Positions 43,387 to 49,523 of a stretch of 49,523 bases of DNA are shown here, piece by piece; the stretch's first letter is position 1; each line of letters opens with the position of its first letter. The translations under genes were made by a program, and so were the position numbers. The DNA is from Rhabdochlamydiaceae bacterium (GTDB lineage Bacteria > Chlamydiota > Chlamydiia > Chlamydiales > Rhabdochlamydiaceae): assembly GCA_019752555.1 (NCBI GenBank), contig JAIELY010000036.1, forward strand, positions 1 to 49,523. The letters run 5' to 3'. The notes beneath the pieces are model-generated. The model did no database searches. It saw nothing but the letters and a program-made list of their open reading frames with translations, and had not been told where the DNA came from.

Positions 43387-44125
43387 TCCATTTTTTAAAT
43401 GACTTTAGCGGCGCTGTGACGGAGTCTATCTCTTTGCTTTTGGGATCGAGTTTCATCATTCCGCAGTCAATTTGCACGGCCCGACCGTGGATGACTCCAA
43501 AATTTCTGCGGATCACAGGGTCGTTATCCACCACCCCGCGCTCTTGCATTTCTTTGAGAAGATTGCAAACCGATCTAATGATGGCGGCAGCGCCAGGCAC
43601 GTCCGACTCGGCCATTTTCTCTTGAATTTTTGGAATGATGAGATCCGCTTTTTCCTGAATCAAAAAACAAGCGTTTTCAAGGTTTAGGCAAATCCGTTTT
43701 TCTTTTCGATCGGTTAGGTGAACAACCGGTTGAAATTCCGGAGTAGGACCGAGGTGAGCGTAAACAAGAGCTGTTTGCTCTCTCAATGCGTTCCATGCCA
43801 GTTGGCATGCTTTAAGCGCCTCCTCATTTTTCTGCGCGCGTGCAGCTGTGAGCCTTTTGCCATTCGAGGGGCGTAATTTCAAAAATTTTAAAACGTAGCT
43901 GCCATCTGCAGAAACAAAAACATATGCCTGAGTTCCTTTAGCAAGAAAGGTGTAGTTTTGAGCTAGAATGTCTTCGATAAGAGCTCTGTTTTCTGGAATT
44001 AGACCTACAGCTCTATCTTTTGGTGAGAAATTAACCCGCTCAGCAAAAGATCTTTGTTTGGGCAGGAGCATACAGAATGCTCCGATAGACAAAAGAAGAG
44101 CGATAATCCACAAAGGCCGTTTCAT
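43328..44125 (-). CDS. membrane-anchored protein-kinase-like protein, paralogue of 42430
   Basis: 265 residues from ATG 44125, which overlaps the TGA of the upstream nucleotidyltransferase gene (ATGA), so it is translationally coupled to it. N-terminal anchor or uncleaved signal: MKRPLWIIALLLSIGAFCML. The domain shared with the convergent gene follows: AKGTQAYVFVSADGSYVLKF near 65-85, WNALREQTALVYAHLGPTPE, ENACFLIQEKADLIIPKIQE, then NFGVIHGRAVQIDCG near 215-229. The spacing of the putative Lys, Asn and Asp is kept between the paralogues, which supports a conserved fold. The soluble domain would be on the trans side of the inner membrane if the anchor follows the positive-inside rule. Function unknown. 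Confidence 0.72.
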   Translation of the reverse strand: MKRPLWIIALLLSIGAFCMLLPKQRSFAERVNFSPKDRAVGLIPENRALIEDILAQNYTFLAKGTQAYVFVSADGSYVLKFLKLRPSNGKRLTAARAQKNEEALKACQLAWNALREQTALVYAHLGPTPEFQPVVHLTDRKEKRICLNLENACFLIQEKADLIIPKIQEKMAESDVPGAAAIIRSVCNLLKEMQERGVVDNDPVIRRNFGVIHGRAVQIDCGMMKLDPKSKEIDSVTAPLKSFKKWITSHYPELLPALEQTAELR

Positions 44126-45366
44126 GGGGCATCCCATAAGGGACTTTTTTTAAGGTGCAAGATCACCTCATCGCTGTTTTCCAATCCGAGATTACAGGCG
44201 ATTCTCTCAGCTTCTTTGAGCAAAACTCCCATTTTGATTCCAGGTGCAATCCCCATTGCCTTTAGATGTTCTGAGCGGACAACGGGATTTTTTTCGATGA
44301 TCCTTTCGATAAAATTCGATAAGAGCACTCGCCGCTGTGTGTGGTCTCTGAGAATACGCGAGCGCTTTTCATCGGTAAAGCGTGCGACAATCATTTCGAT
44401 TGTAAGTGCTGCAAAAGGATGGGCATAGAGATGAACCCATTCGACTCTTTCTAAATTTTTCTGCCACTCCTCTGGCATCTCGAGCATCCCTTTTACCCGA
44501 TGGAAGTAGGCCACATAGTCTCTTTCTTGCTTAGAAAGTTTGAGATAATCGCATAAAGAGATCAGATCATTAAGTGCATAGCCGGGAAAGAGCTCGAGCA
44601 GTTCGGCAATCGTCGGTGGATGTTGAGGATAAAACGCAAGAGGCTCTACACGCCTTTTGATCTCATCTATTGAAACTTGCCTCAGTTCTGGAAAAATCGT
44701 CGGAAGCAACTTTAACTCATGGAGCATCACAAGCCCTTTATCAAAATGGGCAAAGTGGGACATCTTCTTAAACTCTTGCCAGATCCGCTCCATGGCAACA
44801 GCTGGAAGCAGCGTAGAGGCGTGCTTGCAAATGGCCTCAGCTGTTTCTCTATCAATGGGAAAATCAAAACGGGTCGAATAGCGCACTGCGCGCATCATCC
44901 GCAAGCGATCTTCTAAAAACCTCTCATGCGGATCGCCAATCGCGCGGATGATTCCCCGTTTTAAATCCTCTTTTCCACCTACATAATCGTATAGTTCTTC
45001 TTTGAGAGGGTCAAAAAACATCCCATTAATGGTAAAATCCCGCCGCTGCGCATCTTCGATAGGAGCTGCTGGTTCAATTCCCGTTGGACGTCTACCGTCG
45101 ATATATCCCCGATCTTTTCGAAAGGTAGCCACTTCGAACTGGTGCCCCTCTACAACAACAATCACAATTCCAAATGCGACCCCCACAGGAATTGTTTTGG
45201 GAAATAACGCCTGCACCTCATCGACAGAAGCACTTGTTGCAATGTCAATGTCATCAGAAGGGTGGTTTAAAAGCATATCGCGCACCCACCCGCCAGCAAA
45301 ATAGGCGAGATGACCTGCTTCGACAAGGGTTTTCACAACGGTTGTGGCATGTTGGCGTGCTAGCAT
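44122..45366 (-). CDS. tRNA CCA / poly(A) nucleotidyltransferase (class II)
   Basis: 414 residues. The polymerase head shows LAYFAGGWVRDMLLNHP near 20 with the catalytic acidic pair in DDIDIAT, then FEVATFRKDRGYIDGRRP, RRDFTINGMFFDP near 115, YDYVGGKEDLKRGIIRAIGD and the nucleotide-recognition helix EDRLRMMRAVRYSTRFDFPI near 150. The enzyme either adds CCA to tRNA 3' ends or poly(A) to mRNA. The two activities are hard to separate by sequence, so pcnB/cca is left open. CCA addition would be needed here because the tRNA-Arg in this window lacks an encoded CCA. The kinase-like gene downstream overlaps its stop. Confidence 0.93.
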   Translation of the reverse strand: MLARQHATTVVKTLVEAGHLAYFAGGWVRDMLLNHPSDDIDIATSASVDEVQALFPKTIPVGVAFGIVIVVVEGHQFEVATFRKDRGYIDGRRPTGIEPAAPIEDAQRRDFTINGMFFDPLKEELYDYVGGKEDLKRGIIRAIGDPHERFLEDRLRMMRAVRYSTRFDFPIDRETAEAICKHASTLLPAVAMERIWQEFKKMSHFAHFDKGLVMLHELKLLPTIFPELRQVSIDEIKRRVEPLAFYPQHPPTIAELLELFPGYALNDLISLCDYLKLSKQERDYVAYFHRVKGMLEMPEEWQKNLERVEWVHLYAHPFAALTIEMIVARFTDEKRSRILRDHTQRRVLLSNFIERIIEKNPVVRSEHLKAMGIAPGIKMGVLLKEAERIACNLGLENSDEVILHLKKSPLWDAP

Positions 45367-45454
45367 GATCCCTTTAACCTTGGGTTAAGCACCCTCATTG
45401 TATAGGAAATCCCCCTTTCTGGTATAGTGCGCGCTCAAAGCTCATAGGGGTCTC

Positions 45455-47179
45455 ATGGCGCAAAAAATTTATGTTCTTTCTGAAGAAACGATTAATCAGA
45501 TTGCAGCGGGCGAGGTGATCGAAAACCCCGCTTCTGTCATTAAAGAACTTGTCGAAAACGCAGTTGACGCAGGGGCATCGAAAATTTGCGTAGAAACTTG
45601 GGGAGGAGGACACCTCAGGATTCGGATCACAGATAATGGCTTTGGCATGAATCCCAAAGACGCTGTCCTCTCTCTTACACGCCATGCTACATCAAAAATT
45701 AAACAGGCAGAGGATCTCACTTCTTTAGGAACGATGGGATTTCGAGGAGAGGCGCTAGCATCCATTGCCGCCATTTCGAAGATGATTTTGCTCACAGCAG
45801 AAGAAAATGCGACAGCAACCTCTATTGATATTGAAGGGGGAAAGATCCTTGATGTATCCCCGTCTGCAAGAGCACGGGGAACAACGATCGATGTCCGCTC
45901 CCTTTTTTACAATGTTCCTGCGCGGAAAAAATTTCAGAAATCAGCTCCTGTTTCGACAGCTGAGATCACTAAGATCATGACACAACTTGTTCTTGCCCAT
46001 CCCGATGTTGCCTTTGAGCTGATCCATCAGGAAAGAGCCGTCTTCTCCATTCCGTTGCCCTATGGAGAGACTCTTGCAGAAAAGCTGATCGAGAGAAGTC
46101 GGCAGCTTCTCGGTGAAGATTTTGAAAAAAACGCTCTTAAACTCGAATGCATCCATGACTTATGCACGCTTGCAGGGGTGATTGGATCCCCTGTTGCCCA
46201 TCGGCATAACAGAACAGGTCAGTATCTCTTCGTTAACAACCGCCCTGTTGCCTGTCCGCTGATTTCGTATGCAATCCGCGATGCCTATGCGACACGTCTA
46301 GGAGCAGACCGCCATCCCATTTATGCACTGCATATCACCATCCCAGCGCATCTCATTGATGTGAACGTTCATCCGCAGAAAAAAGAGATCCGTTTGCGCG
46401 AAGAGAAGGGCTTGCGCGATGCGATTCAAAAAGCTGTAGGACAATCTCTGCAAAGAGCTGAGTCTTTCGATCTTCCAGCAGTTGCAGATCCTTTTGTCTT
46501 TTCTGATCCGTGGAATATGCCCACTGAAATGGCCCCAATGCCTGAATTTCCTCTCAAATTTCAGGAGGCGGGTCAAGAGCTCTCTTTTCGTCCGCTGCCG
46601 ATTGAAATGCCATCAGAGCGCACCATCGGAGTCTTTTCCCATTACCTTATCCTCGAGGATCATGGAGAACCTAGCCTCATTTTAGTCGATCTGCATGCTG
46701 TTCAGGCAAGGCTGGCTTTTGATCGGATGTTAGATTCGCATGGAAAAGCACCTGTATCCCAGGGTCTTTTAATTCCGTTAACCTGTTCTCTTTCTATTGC
46801 AGAATTAAGTTTAGTTGAAGGGTATGCATCAGAGCTTGCTCAATTAGGTTTTGATTTGCACTCGTGTGGAAAACAGACTCTAATGATCGATGCCCTTCCT
46901 TCATTTTTAGATGCAAATGACGCGGTGCAATGTATTCGAGAAATTTTAGAATCCATTCAAACCCTCTCGAGCACATCCGAACGGCTCCGTCATTTAGCGC
47001 GCACTGCATCTCAATTTGCCAAAAGACAAAAGACTTTCCCTGTTCATGAAGCACAAGAGCTCTATCAGCAACTGCAACTCTCCTCAAGTCCCCAGTTTTG
47101 TCCTATGGGGAGGCCGACGATGATTCGAATGAAAGAACAAGAGATTCAGGCGCGTTTTTTGAAATGCGACCCCAATTAA
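45455..47179 (+). CDS. mutL: DNA mismatch repair protein MutL
   Basis: 574 residues. The N-terminal GHKL ATPase is complete: INQIAAGEVIENPASVIKEL, VENAVDAGA with the catalytic Glu/Asn, ITDNGFGM, LTRHATSKI, GFRGEALASIAA. The C-terminal dimerisation domain (~390-574) keeps the frame of the endonuclease motifs but not their residues: DLHAVQARLAFDRM near 411 where active enzymes have DQHAxxERxxYE, and CPMGRPT near 548 where CPHGRP is usual. It therefore looks endonuclease-deficient. The ribosome-binding site is AGGGG 4-5 bp upstream, with a TATAGT -10-like box near 45423. Divergent from the nucleotidyltransferase gene across 88 bp. Confidence 0.96.
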   Translation: MAQKIYVLSEETINQIAAGEVIENPASVIKELVENAVDAGASKICVETWGGGHLRIRITDNGFGMNPKDAVLSLTRHATSKIKQAEDLTSLGTMGFRGEALASIAAISKMILLTAEENATATSIDIEGGKILDVSPSARARGTTIDVRSLFYNVPARKKFQKSAPVSTAEITKIMTQLVLAHPDVAFELIHQERAVFSIPLPYGETLAEKLIERSRQLLGEDFEKNALKLECIHDLCTLAGVIGSPVAHRHNRTGQYLFVNNRPVACPLISYAIRDAYATRLGADRHPIYALHITIPAHLIDVNVHPQKKEIRLREEKGLRDAIQKAVGQSLQRAESFDLPAVADPFVFSDPWNMPTEMAPMPEFPLKFQEAGQELSFRPLPIEMPSERTIGVFSHYLILEDHGEPSLILVDLHAVQARLAFDRMLDSHGKAPVSQGLLIPLTCSLSIAELSLVEGYASELAQLGFDLHSCGKQTLMIDALPSFLDANDAVQCIREILESIQTLSSTSERLRHLARTASQFAKRQKTFPVHEAQELYQQLQLSSSPQFCPMGRPTMIRMKEQEIQARFLKCDPN

Positions 47180-47259
47180 GAACCAGGATCGCCCAAAATC
47201 ACAAATACTCTTAATAAAACTCTTCTGCAAAAAGAGGAAAACAACACGAGTGGTAATTC

Positions 47260-49523
47260 CTATGCACCCTTTGGTGCCGCCTTACAAAATGCCTGACCGA
47301 TTTGTTCATAAAAATGTTTCGGCAAAGCGCCCTTCTCTTCGTATTGCTCTCGGGCATTTGTAATCATCTCAAGACCGCGCACGAAATCTCGCGATGTCAT
47401 AAAGAGTTTTCCCAAGGTAAAATAGGTGGTTGGGAACATTTGTGTATCCCTTATTCGTTCGGCCCTTGCATAGAATTGCTGTGCTTTTTCTGTTTTTTCG
47501 CATAGAAGATAAATACCGCTAGCTAGATAGTATAAGGGGGCGTGAGATTTTTTTTGAGGGTGTTTTTTAGCATGATTAAGAGCGAATTTGATATATCCCA
47601 AGGCTAAAATAAGTCTCTCTTCCCTTAAAGCTGATAATGCTGCCAATGCGCACAGTGCACAAACGGGCATCTCTTCTAAAGATTTCTCAAAATGAGCGTT
47701 TTCAATCGCAGCTTCGAAGAAATTAAGAGCCTTTTTATCGTTGCCCATTTTTTGAATTGCAATTCCAGCCATTGCATACACGAAAGTGGGCACTGGCTGT
47801 TTTTGTTTTTCATAGATTTCGATACCCATGTCGAATAATGCATCTGCTCTTTGATAATTTTCTATTTGCATGGCATCCATTGCAGATTTCACATGCGGAT
47901 TAGTGAGTGCAGCCTCGGATGTTTTTTGTGTGAATTCGAGAGAAAAGTCGGAGAATTCACCCGTTTTGGATCTATTCGCATCTAGGCGAGGATCCTCGAT
48001 AGCGCTGAGATCTGATGTTCTTCTTTCTGCCTCATCGTTTAGTATGGATGGGCTGCTGCTGCTCGAACTACTACTGCTGCTCGAACTGCTGCTAGAGGTG
48101 CAGTCTACTAAAGAAGAATCGGATCTGATATCCCGATGAACAATCGCTTGATCTGCGAGTAAAGATAATGCCGAAGCGGCAGATATTCTTGTTGCTCCGA
48201 TGCTCTTTGCTCTAGAAAACGAGCGACCGATTTGTTCATGAAAATCTGCTGGGATTTTTCTCGTCTCTTGGTATTTTAAATAGGCGTTTGTGATCAGTTC
48301 TTGACCGCGAATGAAATCTCCTGTTTCTATAAAGATTTTTCCCACAGCCAGTAGGATAGAGGGAGAGGTTTGTTTGACATCTTCTTGTTTTGCCTTCTCG
48401 TAGAAGTTATGTGCCTTTTCTGTTTTTTTAGAAAGAAGGTAGGCGCCGCTAGCTAGATAATAGAAGAGAGAGGCATGAGGGTTTTGTTCCGCAAGACTTA
48501 GAGCGGTCTTGATGTTCTTCAGTGCTAACTTTTGCTCCCCGCTTCTTAAGGCAGCTAAGGCACTTCGTAAGTATACGGTATGAGGAATGGGAACATTCAT
48601 TGTTTCACAAATCTTAATATAAGAATTGTTGAATTGAATTACTTTAGCATCGTTTCCGATTTGTAGGTTTGCATATGCAGCACTTGGATACACAGTTCCT
48701 AAAAAAACGGGGGGTTCGTTTTTAGACAGCTGGATTGCATTATCTAAAAATTGAGCTGCTTTTTCATAGTTTTGGGTTTTTATATTAAAGTTTCCGGCTT
48801 CTAGATATTCATAACATGATATTTTTTGATATCGTTTTAAAGAGAGTTCTATGTAACTGTTATAGAGTTCGGTCGCCTTTGGATGATTATGATGGCAATC
48901 GTTTGCCTTGGCAGCAATTATGTAATAGCTAAGTTCTGAAATTAAGATCTTGCTTTTCTGGCATCCTCTAAACGCTATGTCGAAATATTTAACGCTCTCT
49001 TCATAATTTTGGAGGTGAAATTGTTCTGCCCCGGCAGCTAAGTAAACGCTATAAGGCACAATTCTGTTGTCTTTTTTAAATATTTTGATGGCAGCGTCAT
49101 AGCATTGAGCTGCATTTGCATGATCCCCTTGTCTTCCATATATTTTAGCCTCCTTAAGATAATCTTCGGCTGTTAGATCAGGATGTCCCAGAAGTGGTTG
49201 CGGAGTGATTTGATCAATTGGTCGTTTTTGTGTCGTGCTCGATGGCATTCTTTGGATAATAACCGTCGGGCTCATGCTACTCGAACTGCTGCCGATGCTA
49301 GAAGTGCTGCTCGAGGTTGAGCTCACGCTCGAGCTGCTGTTCGAGCTGGGGCTCAGGCTAAGAGGGCGGCTTGAAGTGAAGGTCTCGCTAAAAGGACGTC
49401 CCCAACTAGAGCTGATACTTGAAATGGATTCCTCGCCAGAAGGACGGCTGGAGCTGCTGCCGATGCTGGAAGTGCTGCTCGAGGGGGAGCTCACGCTATA
49501 GGAACCGCTGGAGCTGCTGCCGA
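47260..49523 (-). CDS. Ser-rich TPR protein, 5' end outside the window
   Basis: 753 codons plus stop are visible and the frame is still open at the window end, so the N-terminus is missing. The visible start is a low-complexity Ser tract (SSPSSSTSSIGSSSSRPSG). A first TPR array of ~330 residues follows (DYLKEAKIYGRQGDHANAAQ; YLAAGAEQFHLQNYEESVKY), then a second Ser run of 17 (SSSSSSSSSS) and a second TPR array. The ends of the arrays are duplicates: YYLASGAYLLSKKTEKAHNF / YYLASGIYLLCEKTEKAQQF and FHEQIGRSFSRA / FYEQIGQAFCKA. TPR arrays bind proteins; in chlamydiae they include secretion chaperones and effectors. No signal peptide or catalytic part is visible. Function unknown. Confidence 0.8.
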   Translation of the reverse strand, partial: GSSSSGSYSVSSPSSSTSSIGSSSSRPSGEESISSISSSWGRPFSETFTSSRPLSLSPSSNSSSSVSSTSSSTSSIGSSSSSMSPTVIIQRMPSSTTQKRPIDQITPQPLLGHPDLTAEDYLKEAKIYGRQGDHANAAQCYDAAIKIFKKDNRIVPYSVYLAAGAEQFHLQNYEESVKYFDIAFRGCQKSKILISELSYYIIAAKANDCHHNHPKATELYNSYIELSLKRYQKISCYEYLEAGNFNIKTQNYEKAAQFLDNAIQLSKNEPPVFLGTVYPSAAYANLQIGNDAKVIQFNNSYIKICETMNVPIPHTVYLRSALAALRSGEQKLALKNIKTALSLAEQNPHASLFYYLASGAYLLSKKTEKAHNFYEKAKQEDVKQTSPSILLAVGKIFIETGDFIRGQELITNAYLKYQETRKIPADFHEQIGRSFSRAKSIGATRISAASALSLLADQAIVHRDIRSDSSLVDCTSSSSSSSSSSSSSSSPSILNDEAERRTSDLSAIEDPRLDANRSKTGEFSDFSLEFTQKTSEAALTNPHVKSAMDAMQIENYQRADALFDMGIEIYEKQKQPVPTFVYAMAGIAIQKMGNDKKALNFFEAAIENAHFEKSLEEMPVCALCALAALSALREERLILALGYIKFALNHAKKHPQKKSHAPLYYLASGIYLLCEKTEKAQQFYARAERIRDTQMFPTTYFTLGKLFMTSRDFVRGLEMITNAREQYEEKGALPKHFYEQIGQAFCKAAPKGA

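Noticed and set aside
45374-45388. Inverted repeat TTAACC-TTG-GGTTAA upstream of the nucleotidyltransferase gene
   Set aside because: Only six base pairs with a 3-nt loop; no second copy or known regulator, so not enough for an operator call.
47236-47265. Sequence with AACAACAC and GAGTGGTA near the mutL/TPR junction resembling the miniature-element end
   Set aside because: Only short blocks match and their order differs from the element end; no inverted partner is present.
49235-49501. Plus-strand Leu-rich frame at the window end
   Set aside because: It is the complement of the Ser-coding tract of the TPR gene.

Overview
The window looks like chromosome from an environmental (non-Chlamydiaceae) member of the Chlamydiae, in the range of Parachlamydiales such as Waddlia, Criblamydia or Parachlamydia relatives. 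The evidence is the mix of genes: two tandem MOMP-like / Lpg1974-type outer-membrane proteins, an enolase gene near a divergent RsbU-type PP2C phosphatase (the eno-rsbU pairing known from Chlamydia), a giant autotransporter with PMP-like motifs, groESL behind a CIRCE-like operator, 2-Cys peroxiredoxin, MutL, and many proteins with no recognisable family. The genus cannot be fixed from sequence alone.

Layout. 1-2.6 kb: two MOMP-like porin genes on the minus strand (the first cut by the window start). 2.7-5.8 kb: an ankyrin-repeat protein whose last 67 bp are duplicated downstream, with a small membrane-protein ORF between the copies. 6-9.6 kb: bifunctional proline catabolic enzyme PutA. 9.7-12.2 kb: an unknown protein divergent from a NamZ-type (DUF1343) exported muramidase. 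12.2-13.0 kb: a HigA/NadS-type antitoxin with an apparently eroded toxin and a palindromic operator, a miniature-element remnant, then CIRCE and the groESL promoter. 13.0-15.1 kb: groES-groEL ending in a strong bidirectional terminator. 15.1-18.6 kb: unknown soluble proteins, two of which are paralogues sharing a new-looking N-terminal motif. 18.7-21.3 kb: PrmA-like methyltransferase, tRNA-Arg(ACG), MBL hydrolase and peroxiredoxin. 21.5-27.3 kb: a co-directional run of envelope-type genes (exported unknown, HAD plus PRTase-like protein, membrane sulfatase/LtaS-like enzyme, class 3 lipase), with a foldback miniature element inserted in frame in the lipase gene. 27.2-32.0 kb: the minus-strand series trmH-like/rsgA/eno, split by an AbiEi/AbiEii toxin-antitoxin cassette flanked by 72-bp direct copies of the rsgA 3' end. 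32.1-42.4 kb: rsbU and, overlapping it by ATGA, a 2776-residue autotransporter. 42.4-45.4 kb: two convergent, membrane-anchored kinase-like paralogues and a CCA/poly(A) nucleotidyltransferase. 45.5-49.5 kb: mutL and a Ser-rich TPR protein cut by the window end.

The most interesting structure is the pair of gene-3'-end duplications. In both (ankyrin gene, 67 bp identical; rsgA, 70/72 identical) the repeat ends at the stop codon, and the two copies enclose foreign-looking cargo with no recombinase in it. In the rsgA case the outer copy still abuts the eno ribosome-binding site, so the ancestral rsgA-eno junction can be read and the AbiE module is clearly an insertion that carried a replacement 3' end. 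A second mobile signal is a 161-bp foldback element (TG...CA ends, CTAG target duplication) that added exactly 55 codons to a lipase precursor. An internally deleted relative lies upstream of groESL.
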